Shown piece by piece: positions 36,517 through 45,894 of a stretch of DNA of 64,000 nt. Both the position numbers and the translations under genes were made by a program. Each line of letters opens with the position of its first letter. Position 1 is the first letter of the stretch. This DNA comes from Sinorhizobium fredii USDA 205 (lineage in GTDB: Bacteria > Pseudomonadota > Alphaproteobacteria > Rhizobiales > Rhizobiaceae), in contig NZ_AUTC01000199.1 in NCBI RefSeq assembly GCF_001461695.1, positions 124,001 through 188,000 of the forward strand, read 5' to 3'. The notes under the pieces were generated by a model. The model was not told the origin of the DNA. It searched no databases and saw nothing but the letters and a program-made list of their open reading frames with translations.

Positions 36517-37980
36517 ATGATCGCGTTCATCGAGAATTATTGGCCGCATTTCCTGGCCCTCCTGTCCTTCGCGCTGGGGGTGCCGGCGATCATTCATGCA
36601 GCCATGACGAAGGACGACGTACGTGCGGCCGCCGGCTGGGTGGGCGTCGTCCTCCTTTCGCCGGTGATCGGCGCAGCCATCTATGCGGTCGCCGGCATCA
36701 ACCGCATTCGCCGGTCCTCGATCGGTCTGCAGCGCTCGCTGCTGCGCACGAGTGGGCCGGACCCGTTTCTCGCTTCCGATGTCACGGACGAGAATGTTGC
36801 GGTTCGATTCGGGCAGCGATTCGCGGCGATGAAGATTCTCGGCGACCGGGTGTCGCGTTTCTCGATGTCGACCGGCAACCACATAACCATGCTGGAGGGC
36901 GGCGACGAAGTGTATGGGGCGATGCTCGAGACGATTGCCGGCGCCCGCCGCAGCATCCTTTTCGAAAGCTATATCTTCGATCGCGATCCGATCGGGCTTC
37001 GCTTCGCCGATGCGCTGATCGCCGCGGTCAAGCGCGGTGTCAGCGTGCGGGTCCTGATCGATGCCGTCGGCGCACGCTATTCGGTGCCGAGCATCGTCAG
37101 CTATCTGCAGGAAGGCGGCGTCACGACCGCGGTCTTCAACGGCAACATCATCATGGGCCTGAGGCTGCCCTATGCCAATCTCAGGACACACCGAAAGATC
37201 GTCGTCGTCGACGGCGCGGTCGCCTTCACCGGCGGCATGAACATCCGGGCCGGTTTCACGGCGGAGATCGCAGGCATCGCCGCTTCGTTCGACACGCATT
37301 TCCGCCTTACCGGACCGATCGTCGCAGACATCTTCCAGGTGGCGGCCGAAGACTGGCAGTTCGCGAGCGCAGAGCTGCTGGCGGGCGAAGCTTGGCGGCT
37401 GGCCGAGCTGGAGGAGCGAGGCGATGCGCCATCCGTGCTGATGCGAGCGGTTCCCTCAGGCCCCGACAGCACCAATGAAACCAACCACAAGATGCTGATG
37501 GGGGCTTTCTCGATCGCGCGCAGGCACATCCGCGTGATGTCGCCCTATTTCCTCCCGGACAGGGAGTTGATCAGCGCGCTGGTGACCGCTGCGCGAAGGG
37601 GCGTCGAAGTCGACATCATCGTTCCGGCCGTCAATAACCTCACCCTCGTGGATCGCGCCATGACCGCGCAATTCGACCAGGTGCTGGAAGGCCATTGTCG
37701 CGTGTGGCGGGCGAAAGGAAGCTTCAACCATTCGAAATTGATCGTCGTCGACGATCATTGGACCTATGTCGGCTCGAGCAACCTCGATCCACGCTCGCTC
37801 CGCCTCAATTTTGAGTTCGATCTCGAGGTCCTCGACGACGCCTTTGCAGGGGCGATCAGCGACAAGTTTTGCGCGGCGCGCGAGACGGCCGCCGAGGTGA
37901 CGCTCGCGAGCCTTGAGGCTGAGCCCATGCTGAACCGCCTGGCGAACCGCCTTCTTTGGCTCGGTTCGCCCTATCTCTAG
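36517..37980 (+). CDS. cls: Cardiolipin synthase
   Basis: Phospholipase D superfamily enzyme of the inner membrane that joins two phosphatidylglycerols (or one with a CDP-alcohol) to give cardiolipin. The 487-residue protein has two N-terminal membrane segments (FLALLSFALGVPAIIHA; GWVGVVLLSPVIGAAIYAVAG), then two HKD motifs: HRKIVVVDG near residue 226 and NHSKLIVVDD near residue 405, each with conserved His, Lys and Asp. The ATG at 36517 gives the normal length; a GTG frame opens at 36418, next to the repeat, but adds unlike residues. It converges with erpA. Confidence 0.93.
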   Translation: MIAFIENYWPHFLALLSFALGVPAIIHAAMTKDDVRAAAGWVGVVLLSPVIGAAIYAVAGINRIRRSSIGLQRSLLRTSGPDPFLASDVTDENVAVRFGQRFAAMKILGDRVSRFSMSTGNHITMLEGGDEVYGAMLETIAGARRSILFESYIFDRDPIGLRFADALIAAVKRGVSVRVLIDAVGARYSVPSIVSYLQEGGVTTAVFNGNIIMGLRLPYANLRTHRKIVVVDGAVAFTGGMNIRAGFTAEIAGIAASFDTHFRLTGPIVADIFQVAAEDWQFASAELLAGEAWRLAELEERGDAPSVLMRAVPSGPDSTNETNHKMLMGAFSIARRHIRVMSPYFLPDRELISALVTAARRGVEVDIIVPAVNNLTLVDRAMTAQFDQVLEGHCRVWRAKGSFNHSKLIVVDDHWTYVGSSNLDPRSLRLNFEFDLEVLDDAFAGAISDKFCAARETAAEVTLASLEAEPMLNRLANRLLWLGSPYL

Positions 37981-38006
37981 AACGAGAAGATGAGTGGAGG
38001 AGTCTT

Positions 38007-38339
38007 CTAGACCGAGAAGCTTGTTCCGCAGCCGCAACTTGCGACGGCATTCGGATTCTTGATCTGAAAGGACTGGCCGAGCAGATTGTCGACGAAGTCG
38101 ATTTCCGAGCCGCCCATATACACCAGCGAAAGGCTGTCGATCAGCACTTTGGCATTGCCCTTTTCGAGAACGAGATCGTCGTCGTTCTCCCGATCCACCA
38201 GGTCGAACTTGTAGGAGAAGCCGGAGCAGCCGCCGCCCTCGACGGAGACGCGCATCGCCGTCTTGTCGTGTTCGGTCTGAAGTATGGCGGCGATGCGCCG
38301 GGCGGCCGCATCCGAAAGGGTCACTGTTTCCTGCATCAT
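38007..38339 (-). CDS. erpA: Iron-sulfur cluster insertion protein ErpA-like A-type carrier
   Basis: A-type carrier that delivers iron-sulfur clusters to apoproteins. The 110-residue protein has the fold signature RVSVEGGGCSGFSYKFDL (first ligand Cys) and the C-terminal NPNAVASCGCGTSFSV with the CxC pair. Of two adjacent ATGs the first (38339) lies six bases from a strong AGGAGG. Divergent from dgt. Family members IscA, SufA and ErpA cannot be told apart safely by eye; ErpA is favoured by the isolated locus without isc or suf genes. Confidence 0.87.
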   Translation of the reverse strand: MMQETVTLSDAAARRIAAILQTEHDKTAMRVSVEGGGCSGFSYKFDLVDRENDDDLVLEKGNAKVLIDSLSLVYMGGSEIDFVDNLLGQSFQIKNPNAVASCGCGTSFSV

Positions 38340-38532
38340 GTCTGGCCTCCTGCCGGGGTCAAGAACCGGAGAGATTCGTTTGCGTCCTGGCGTTACAATT
38401 GCTGGGCTTGAGAAGCGAGCCTCGGGATCGCCCGTGATGACTGAAGCTATTCCCTCGTCGCTTTCATGCAACGCATACTATAGGTATGAAGGCTGGAATG
38501 TCCCGTCAATGGGGCGGCATCACAGGTGTGAA

Positions 38533-39750
38533 ATGGCTTTCGACAGACAGGCCCTGGGCTTCGGTTATGGTGAACACGCAGGCTTCGCTTCCAATCCCTG
38601 GGCGTCGCGCGGCAGGCTCTATCCCGAAGCCTCCAGCCCGACGCGTTCCGACTTCCAGCGCGACCGCGACCGCATCGTCCATACGACCGCGTTCCGTCGC
38701 CTGAAGCACAAGACCCAGGTATTCATCGCCGCAGACGGCGACCACTACCGCACCCGGCTGACGCACACGATCGAAGTCGCGCAGATCGCGCGCGCTTTGG
38801 CGCGGGCATTGAAGCTCGACGAGGATTTGGCCGAGGGGGTCGCGCTGGTGCATGACTTCGGCCACACGCCGTTCGGCCACACCGGCGAGGATGCGCTGCA
38901 CGAGATGCTGAAGCCCTATGGCGGCTTCGATCACAATGCCCAGTCGCTGCGCATCGTCACGAAGCTCGAGCGCCGCTATGCCGAATTCGATGGCTTGAAT
39001 CTCACCTGGGAGAGCCTCGAAGGATTGGTCAAGCACAATGGGCCGCTGATGACCCCGGAAGGTGAGGGCACCCGCGGTCCGGTGCCGCAGCCGATCCTGG
39101 ACTATTGCGCCCTCCATGATCTCGAACTGGCGAGTTTCGCCAGCCTCGAAGCGCAGGTCGCGGCGATTGCCGACGATATCGCCTATAACACCCACGACAT
39201 CGACGATGGATTGCGAGCCGGCTACCTGACCTTCGAGATGCTGGAGGAAGTGCCGTTTCTCGCCCGGCTGATGCGCGAGGTCCATGACCGCTATCCGGGA
39301 CTCGAAAGCAGCCGCTTCACCCATGAAATCATGCGCCGGCAGATCACCGCCATGGTCGAGGACGTCATCGGCGTCGCCCAGGCGCGTCTGGGCCAAGTTC
39401 GACCGAAGAGCGTCAGCGACGTGCGCAAGGCCGGCAGGGTCATCGCGACCTTCTCCGAGGCGATGAGCGAGACCGACCGGCAAATCAAGAACCTGCTGAT
39501 GACGCGCATCTATCGCCACCCGGAGGTCATGCGCGTGCGGCAGGCGGCGGCGTCGATCGTCACCGACCTCTATCGGGCGTTCATGGCCGACCCGCTGCTG
39601 ATGAAGGAGCACTACTGGATCGACCAGATCGCCGGTATGGCCGAGCCGGCCCGAGCGCGCCATGTCGGAGACTATCTCGCCGGCATGACCGATACCTTCG
39701 CGATCAGCGTGCACCGGCGCTTGTTTGACCACACGCCCGATTTGCGGTAG
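38533..39750 (+). CDS. dgt: Deoxyguanosinetriphosphate triphosphohydrolase-like protein
   Basis: HD-superfamily dNTPase that removes triphosphate from deoxynucleotides and helps control dNTP pools. The 405-residue protein shows RDRIVHTTAFRRLKHKTQVF, the HD metal motif with RLTHTIEVAQIARALAR and the HD pair in ALVHDFGHTPFGHTGEDAL (residues about 112-131), and DIAYNTHDIDDGLRAG. The ATG at 38533 gives the usual size; the open frame runs back over the erpA start. It sits before argS, as in other Rhizobiales. Confidence 0.93.
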   Translation: MAFDRQALGFGYGEHAGFASNPWASRGRLYPEASSPTRSDFQRDRDRIVHTTAFRRLKHKTQVFIAADGDHYRTRLTHTIEVAQIARALARALKLDEDLAEGVALVHDFGHTPFGHTGEDALHEMLKPYGGFDHNAQSLRIVTKLERRYAEFDGLNLTWESLEGLVKHNGPLMTPEGEGTRGPVPQPILDYCALHDLELASFASLEAQVAAIADDIAYNTHDIDDGLRAGYLTFEMLEEVPFLARLMREVHDRYPGLESSRFTHEIMRRQITAMVEDVIGVAQARLGQVRPKSVSDVRKAGRVIATFSEAMSETDRQIKNLLMTRIYRHPEVMRVRQAAASIVTDLYRAFMADPLLMKEHYWIDQIAGMAEPARARHVGDYLAGMTDTFAISVHRRLFDHTPDLR

Positions 39751-39849
39751 TGACGCGCCGCGCGGAGGCTGCAGGTTCCCCCTGGGACCCGGCCTCTTTT
39801 ATAGTTTTGCGCCATTTTCCAGTTGGACTGGAAAGAGCGGATGGATCAG

Positions 39850-41610
39850 ATGAACCTCTTCACAGACTTCGAATCAAGAATTAAGAATATTCTGGAATCA
39901 CTTGATATCGTTCGTGAAAAGCGATCAGACGTTGACTTCGGCAGAGTCAGCATAGAGCCGCCGCGTGATCCGAGCCACGGTGACGTAGCGACGAATGCGG
40001 CGATGGTTCTCGCAAAGTCTCTGGGCACGAACCCGCGCGCCCTTGCGGACCTCATCGTCGACAAGTTGCGCCAGGATCCTGAGGTGGCGGAGGTTTCGGT
40101 TGCCGGGCCGGGCTTCATCAATGTCCGGTTGTCGGTTTCCTATTGGCAGAAGCTGCTTTCGGCGATGGTGCGGGCCGGGACGGACTTCGGGCGCAGCACC
40201 GTCGGCGCCGGACGGAAGGTGAATGTCGAATATGTTTCGGCGAACCCGACGGGGCCGATGCATGTCGGCCATTGCCGTGGCGCCGTCGTCGGCGACGCCC
40301 TGGCCAACCTTCTCGCCTTCGCCGGTTATGACGTCACCAAGGAATACTACATCAACGACGCCGGCTCGCAGATCGACGTGCTCGCCCGCTCGGCATTCCT
40401 GCGCTACCGGCAGGCGCTCGGCGAGGAAATCGGCGAGATCCCGGCCGGGCTCTATCCCGGCGACTACCTCGTGCCGGTCGGCGAGGCGCTTGCCGACGAG
40501 TTCGGCACGAGCCTCAGGATCATGCCGGAAGACAAATGGATGCCGCTCGTCAAGGAACGCGTGATCGACGCGATGATGGCGATGATCCGCGAAGATCTGG
40601 CGGCGCTGAACGTCAACCACGACGTCTTCCTTTCCGAACGGACGCTGCACGACAATGGCGCGGCGCGGATCCGCACGGCCATCAACGACCTGACCTTCAA
40701 GGGGCATGTCTACATAGGCACGCTGCCGCCGCCGAAGGGCCAGTTGCCGGAGGACTGGGAAGACCGCGAGCAGACGCTCTTCCGTTCGACCGAGGTGGGC
40801 GACGACATAGACCGGCCGCTCATCAAGTCTGACGGCAGTTACACTTACTTCGCCGCCGACGTTGCCTATTTCAAGGACAAGTTCGACCGTGGCTTCCAGG
40901 AGATGATCTACGTCCTCGGCGCCGATCACGGCGGCTATGTCAAACGTCTGGAGGCGCTGGCGCGGGCAATATCCGAAGGGACGGCGAAGCTCACGGTCCT
41001 GCTGTGCCAGCTCGTCAAGCTCTACCGGAACGGTGAGCCGGTGAAGATGTCGAAGCGTTCGGGCGACTTCGTGACGCTGCGCGACGTGGTCGACGAGGTC
41101 GGTCGCGATCCGGTCCGGTTCATGATGCTCTACCGGAAGAATTCCGAGCCTCTCGACTTCGACTTTGCCAAGGTCACGGAACAGTCGAAGGACAATCCGG
41201 TGTTCTACGTGCAGTATGCGCATGCGCGTTGCTGCTCGGTGGTCCGCCAGGCGAAAGAAGCTTTCCCCGATCTTGATTTGTCTTCGATCGATCTTGCCGG
41301 CGCAGTGATCGGGGCAATCGCTGATCCTGCCGAACTGCAGCTCGTCGCCAAGCTCGCAGAATATCCTCGCGTCGTCGAGGCTGCAGCACTCTCGCAGGAG
41401 CCTCACCGAATCGCTTTTTACCTGTATGATCTTGCTGCAGCCTTCCACGCACTCTGGAACAAAGGTAAGGAAAATCCGGAATTACGTTTTGTTAACGATA
41501 AGAACAGAGAATTAAGCATTGCCAGACTCGGGCTGGTGCATGCTGTCGCCTCGGTATTGAAGTCGGGTCTGTCCGTTACGGGCACCTCGGCGCCGGAAGA
41601 GATGCGGTAA
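39850..41610 (+). CDS. argS: Arginine--tRNA ligase
   Basis: Class I synthetase charging tRNA-Arg. The protein has the N-terminal Add1 domain with PPRDPSHGDVATNAAMVLAK, the HIGH-type motif in SANPTGPMHVGHCRGAVVGDAL (about residue 135), YINDAGSQID, and KMSKRSG near residue 400, then the helical anticodon domain ending SGLSVTGTSAPEEMR. Starts at 39841 and 39823 are in frame; 39850 gives the N terminus MNLFTDFESRI usual in rhizobia, with 586 residues. It precedes the SPOR protein gene by 60 bases. Confidence 0.96.
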   Translation: MNLFTDFESRIKNILESLDIVREKRSDVDFGRVSIEPPRDPSHGDVATNAAMVLAKSLGTNPRALADLIVDKLRQDPEVAEVSVAGPGFINVRLSVSYWQKLLSAMVRAGTDFGRSTVGAGRKVNVEYVSANPTGPMHVGHCRGAVVGDALANLLAFAGYDVTKEYYINDAGSQIDVLARSAFLRYRQALGEEIGEIPAGLYPGDYLVPVGEALADEFGTSLRIMPEDKWMPLVKERVIDAMMAMIREDLAALNVNHDVFLSERTLHDNGAARIRTAINDLTFKGHVYIGTLPPPKGQLPEDWEDREQTLFRSTEVGDDIDRPLIKSDGSYTYFAADVAYFKDKFDRGFQEMIYVLGADHGGYVKRLEALARAISEGTAKLTVLLCQLVKLYRNGEPVKMSKRSGDFVTLRDVVDEVGRDPVRFMMLYRKNSEPLDFDFAKVTEQSKDNPVFYVQYAHARCCSVVRQAKEAFPDLDLSSIDLAGAVIGAIADPAELQLVAKLAEYPRVVEAAALSQEPHRIAFYLYDLAAAFHALWNKGKENPELRFVNDKNRELSIARLGLVHAVASVLKSGLSVTGTSAPEEMR

Positions 41611-41670
41611 GTAGTGTCACCATTTCCCCACAATGCGCTGGCATCAACGCAGCAGTTGTGAGTGGAAACT

Positions 41671-44580
41671 ATGGCAGACAAACAATTCGCACGAAGCGGG
41701 CCGGCAGAATTCGATAAATTGGCCGATGATGATCCGTTGAGCGAACTTGCCCGCATTGTCGGTTACGATGCTCGGCCAGCAGTTCAGCAGCTGCAGGAGT
41801 TGCAGCGACACCAGGAGGCGATCCGGCGCGATCCGACCTTTGACCTCGAAGACGAGCTGCTGCGCGCCTTTGACAGCTATGACGCGCCGCGGGCGGCGCC
41901 GGTCCACCCCGACAGCGGACTTGTCGAGCACGCGGCTGCTGGCTCGCCTGCCGAGCCCGTGTTGGAAGTCCAGGATCCTGCGGTCGCAGAGCCTCTCGTG
42001 TCGGACGCAGAGTTTGCCGACGATGTGTCCCGTGAGCCGGTAGCCTCTTCTCCGGCTTCCGAAGATGATCAGGTCTCGGCCGATCACGAGCCTGCTGCGG
42101 CGCAGGATGTCGATTCTACGGTTGATCTGGAGCGTGAACTCGAACTGTCGCTCGGCTATGAAGATTTGTCGGCGGAGCCGGCGCAACGCGACGATATGGT
42201 GCAATCCGATCTGCAGTCCGAGACGCCGGAGCTTCCGGCCTTCGAAGACTGGCAGGAGCCGCTTGCCTCCAGGCTCGCTGCCGCCGGCAAGGCTGCCGAG
42301 CGCGCGGAGATCGCGGAACCGGTTTACCTGGACATGGCCGAACCCGACCTGCCGCAGGAGGCGGCCGTCACCGAGGCGATTGCTGCGCATGTGTCGCCGA
42401 CCATGCCGTCTGACCCGGTTGCCTCCGATCACGTCGATCGGTTGCTCGCCGACGTGGACCGGTTCCCGGTAATACCAGTCGCAGCAGCTGCAGGCTTGGC
42501 GGCCGCGTCCGCCCCGGCGCAAGTGGCGCCCGCCGTTTCCGCTCCGGTCGCAAAGAAGAACACCTATCCTTTCACGCCGATGTTCAGCCGCGCGACGCCG
42601 GTCGCGTCGACCGCCGGTCCGTCTCAGCAGCGCGCCTTCGCGACCCCTCTGCCGGCCCCGGTTTCCGCACAGACACCGGTCGCTCCGGTCGCCCCGCCGG
42701 AGGCGCTCGCCGAACCCGCGCTTGAGACCGCACAAGACAGGCTTCCGCAGGGTGAAACCGAACCGAGCTTCGATCTCGACGATTTCGAACTCGAACTCGC
42801 CGACATCGCGCTCGATATGGATGCGTCGAAGGGCGACGAGCCGGAAGCGGCGGCGGACGCCCCGCCGGTGATAGGCCATCCTGCTCTGGTAGAGCCGGCT
42901 GCTCAGCCATTCCTGCAGGCACTTGCCCCGGCGAGTGAGCCTGAGCCGCGTCGTGAACAGGCAGCGGCGCCCACGGTTGCCCAGGCGCCCGCGATCGCCG
43001 AGACCGAAGAGACATCAACCGAAAGTCCGCTGCCTTTCGATCCCGCCATGATCGGCGAGATGGAAAGCGGCGTCGCGCCGATCGCCGATCTCGATGTCCC
43101 GCAGTTGCCGTCGCTGGAGGCCGAGGAGAAACCGGCTTCCTATCCGGGCGATTTCGACCTGGATATCGACGCGGAAATGGCGCAGCTCTTCAGCACGCCG
43201 GCCCCGGCCGCCAAGAGCGCAGTTCGCACCGGCCAGCCCGAGCTTGCTCCTCCGGCGCGCGCCGGTTCAGCGGGCAACGGCGCAGCTCCGCTCGCCTCGC
43301 TCGACGATTTCGAAGAATTCGAGAAGGCGATGGAAGAGGACTTCCAGCGTTCCATGTCGGAGCGCCGAAGCGCGGCGCAAGACGTCGAGCGACCGGCGGC
43401 AGTCCGGGCAGAGACCGACGACTTTCCCGAGCAGGGCTATGGCCGCCGCTCGCAGCGGACGATGCTGCTGGCCGCAAGTGTTGCCGGTGTGATCATCCTC
43501 GGCGGTGCCGCCGTCTACGCCTGGATGGGCGGCAGCAGCGCAGTCCTGTCCGGCGACGGCCCCAGGATCATCCTTGCCGACAAGGATCCGGTCAAGGTCG
43601 TTCCCGAACAGAAGGGCGGCAAGTTGGTGCCGAACCAGAACAAGGCCGTCTACGATCGCGTCGCGGGCGACCAGAGCAACGCGCCGCGTCAGGAGGCCCT
43701 GGTCTCCTCGACGGAAGAGCCGATGGACGTGGTGCAGAAAACGCTGACACCCGAAACCCTGCCGCTTGAAGGCAGTGACAATGGGGATGCTTTGCCTGGC
43801 GTATCTCCTCCGGAAGAGGAAGAAGTCGCGCGCCTGACGCCCGATGCGTCTGCGGACGATGCCGCTGCCGAGCAGGAAAGTGCGCCGGCTGTTGCGCCGC
43901 GCAAAGTCCGGACCATGATCGTCAAGCCGGATGGCACGCTCGTGCCTCGTGACGAGCCGGCGGCCGAAGTCGGCAACTCGGATGCTGCTGCGGGTCAACC
44001 CATCCCGGCCAGTGCTTCGGCGGAAGCGGGCGCTGCCGGCTCTCAAGGGGAGGCCGCCGCCGCTATTGCCGCAGGCGAGCTGCGCCCCGCCGAACAGCCG
44101 GGCTCGCCTGCCGGGAGGGTCGCGCTCGCGGCACCCAGCGAACCGACCCAAGACGAAGTTGCTCCCGTCCGCAGCGTCAAGACGACGGCCGTTGGCGGCG
44201 AACCTGTCCCGCAGGCGCGCCCTGCGGCCGAAACGCCGGCAGCCGCGGCACCGAGCGCGGCGCCGGAAGGCCAGGTTGCAACGGAAACGGCGGCCGCACA
44301 GCCCACAGCGCCGCTCGCGACTGCATCCGTTCCGGCCGGCAGCTACGTTGTCCAGATTGCCTCTCTGCCTTCCGAGGCCGAGGCGCAGAAGAGCTACAAC
44401 AGCCTCGCGGCCAAGTTTGCGGGCGTCATCGGCGGTCGGGGCGTGGATATCCGCAAGGCGGAGATTGCCGGCAAGGGTACCTATTACCGGGTGAGGATAC
44501 CGGCCGGCTCGCGGGATGAAGCGAACGCGCTTTGCTCGCGCTACAAGAGCGCCGGCGGTAGCTGCCTCGTGACGAAGTAG
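41671..44580 (+). CDS. Large SPOR domain membrane protein
   Basis: A 969-residue protein with one membrane segment near residues 597-619 (RTMLLAASVAGVIILGGAAVYAW). The long N-terminal cytoplasmic part is acidic and rich in Ala, Pro, Glu and Asp, apparently disordered. The periplasmic part is also Pro/Ala-rich and ends in a SPOR domain (about residues 889-969: YVVQIASLPSEAEAQKSYNSL to GSCLVTK). SPOR domains bind denuded peptidoglycan at division sites. Its place between argS and nagZ-scpAB supports a role in wall and division. The start at 41671 is preferred to the ATG three codons earlier because of GAGTGG spacing. Confidence 0.9.
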   Translation: MADKQFARSGPAEFDKLADDDPLSELARIVGYDARPAVQQLQELQRHQEAIRRDPTFDLEDELLRAFDSYDAPRAAPVHPDSGLVEHAAAGSPAEPVLEVQDPAVAEPLVSDAEFADDVSREPVASSPASEDDQVSADHEPAAAQDVDSTVDLERELELSLGYEDLSAEPAQRDDMVQSDLQSETPELPAFEDWQEPLASRLAAAGKAAERAEIAEPVYLDMAEPDLPQEAAVTEAIAAHVSPTMPSDPVASDHVDRLLADVDRFPVIPVAAAAGLAAASAPAQVAPAVSAPVAKKNTYPFTPMFSRATPVASTAGPSQQRAFATPLPAPVSAQTPVAPVAPPEALAEPALETAQDRLPQGETEPSFDLDDFELELADIALDMDASKGDEPEAAADAPPVIGHPALVEPAAQPFLQALAPASEPEPRREQAAAPTVAQAPAIAETEETSTESPLPFDPAMIGEMESGVAPIADLDVPQLPSLEAEEKPASYPGDFDLDIDAEMAQLFSTPAPAAKSAVRTGQPELAPPARAGSAGNGAAPLASLDDFEEFEKAMEEDFQRSMSERRSAAQDVERPAAVRAETDDFPEQGYGRRSQRTMLLAASVAGVIILGGAAVYAWMGGSSAVLSGDGPRIILADKDPVKVVPEQKGGKLVPNQNKAVYDRVAGDQSNAPRQEALVSSTEEPMDVVQKTLTPETLPLEGSDNGDALPGVSPPEEEEVARLTPDASADDAAAEQESAPAVAPRKVRTMIVKPDGTLVPRDEPAAEVGNSDAAAGQPIPASASAEAGAAGSQGEAAAAIAAGELRPAEQPGSPAGRVALAAPSEPTQDEVAPVRSVKTTAVGGEPVPQARPAAETPAAAAPSAAPEGQVATETAAAQPTAPLATASVPAGSYVVQIASLPSEAEAQKSYNSLAAKFAGVIGGRGVDIRKAEIAGKGTYYRVRIPAGSRDEANALCSRYKSAGGSCLVTK

Positions 44581-44604
44581 TCGAGGCAGCTTCAGGTAAA
44601 AGAA

Positions 44605-44641
44605 ACGGGCGCGGCAGGAATGTCGCGCCCGTATCTTTTTT
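44605..44641 (+). terminator. Terminator between the SPOR gene and nagZ
   Basis: A 12-bp stem with one G-T pair (44605-44616 with 44621-44632) encloses GGAA and is followed by ATCTTTTTT. Confidence 0.88.
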
Positions 44642-44723
44642 ACCAGGCGTTTGCCTGTGCATGGAGAGGCCGGGCGTTGGTTTGCGGCTTCGCGGTTTGA
44701 CCGCAGGACACTATGATCCAGTC

Positions 44724-45740
44724 ATGAACGAATCAAAGGCATTCATCTCGGGCTGCAAAGGCCTTTCCCTGACGGTGGAAGAGCGCAGCTTCTTCGCCGG
44801 CGAACGCCCCTGGGGCTTCATTCTCTTCGGCCGCAACATCGGTGAGAAAGAGCAGATCTGCGATCTCGTCGCGGCCTTGCGGGACAGCGTCGATAATCCG
44901 AAAGCACCGGTCCTGATCGATCAGGAGGGCGGCCGTGTCCAGCGCATTCGCCCGCCGCTCGTGCAACAATATCCGAGCGGTGCGGCGATCGGCGAGATTT
45001 ACCGTCGCGACGATCAGATGGGGTTGCGCGCCGCTTGGCTGCTTGGGCGCCTCCATGCGTTTGATCTCATGCGCTTCGGCATCACGGTGGATTGCCTGCC
45101 GGTGCTCGACGTGCCGGTGCCCGGCAGCCATGACGTCATCGGCAACCGTGCCTATGGACACGATCCGGTGACCGTGACGGCGATCGGCCGCGCGGTGAGC
45201 GAGGGCCTGAAAGCAGGCGGCATGCTGCCGGTGATGAAGCACATGCCGGGCCACGGCCGCACTTTCGTCGATTCGCATCACAATCTGCCGGTGGTCGACG
45301 CCTCGCTGGAGGAACTGAAGCGCGTCGACTTCCAGCCTTTCGCCGCCATGAAGGACGAGGCGATGGCCATGTCGGCGCATATGGTCTTCACGGAAATCGA
45401 CCCGGACAATCCGGCGACGACATCTCCAAGGGTCGTGCGGGAAATCATCCGCGACTATATCGGCTTCGACGGCTTGTTGATGTCCGACGATGTTTCCATG
45501 AACGCCCTTGCAGGGGATATGACCACCCGCGCCCGTGCGATTATCGGGGCAGGGCTCGATCTCGTCTTGCATTGTCATGGCATTATGGAAGAAATGAAGG
45601 CCGTCGCCGATGTGGTGCCGGTTCTTTCGGGCGATCGGTTCCGGCGAGCCAGGGCGGCGGAGGCGGCCTTCCGGCAGCCGGATGGTTCGAATGAAGACAC
45701 ATTGCGAGCGGAGTTCAATGCGATGTTCGCGCTCGCCTAG
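44724..45740 (+). CDS. nagZ: Beta-N-acetylhexosaminidase NagZ
   Basis: GH3 glycosidase that removes GlcNAc from anhydromuropeptides during cytoplasmic peptidoglycan recycling. The 338-residue protein shows PVLIDQEGGRVQRIRPP, PVLDVPVPGSHDVIGNRAYG, KHMPGHGRTFVDSHHNLPVVD (the loop with the conserved Asp-His pair of NagZ) and LMSDDVSMNAL, carrying the nucleophile Asp. No signal peptide is seen, as expected. The ATG at 44724 is chosen over an upstream frame that overlaps the terminator region. It precedes scpA across a repeat element. Confidence 0.94.
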   Translation: MNESKAFISGCKGLSLTVEERSFFAGERPWGFILFGRNIGEKEQICDLVAALRDSVDNPKAPVLIDQEGGRVQRIRPPLVQQYPSGAAIGEIYRRDDQMGLRAAWLLGRLHAFDLMRFGITVDCLPVLDVPVPGSHDVIGNRAYGHDPVTVTAIGRAVSEGLKAGGMLPVMKHMPGHGRTFVDSHHNLPVVDASLEELKRVDFQPFAAMKDEAMAMSAHMVFTEIDPDNPATTSPRVVREIIRDYIGFDGLLMSDDVSMNALAGDMTTRARAIIGAGLDLVLHCHGIMEEMKAVADVVPVLSGDRFRRARAAEAAFRQPDGSNEDTLRAEFNAMFALA

Positions 45741-45742
45741 GG

Positions 45743-45853
45743 CATCCCGCTTTCAGATGAAATCACTGAAAGCAGAAAAGGTGTTCTAGATTCAAAGTGC
45801 TAGGGCGTCCTTTGCGCGTTCCGTATGAACGCGCGGCGCTCTAAAGCGGGATG
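45743..45853 (-). repeat. Palindromic intergenic repeat, copy 2
   Basis: An element of 111 bp between nagZ and scpA, bounded by 11-bp inverted repeats: CATCCCGCTTT (45743-45753) and AAAGCGGGATG (45843-45853). Inside are hairpins TTTCAG/CTGAAA (45751-45771) and GCGCGTT/AACGCGC (45814-45834). On the minus strand its first half matches copy 1 at 36303 (shared GCGCCGCGC, ACGCGC and TAGCACTTTGAA at 45791-45802), while its second half is unrelated to that of copy 1. It belongs to a mosaic family of rhizobial repeats. Confidence 0.8.
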
Positions 45854-45894
45854 AGGAAAAGGCGGCTCTGGCCGCGCCGAAGGGCATGGTGGCG

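Noticed and set aside
39800..39805. TATAGT before argS
   Set aside because: No acceptable -35 at 16-18 bases, so no promoter is claimed.
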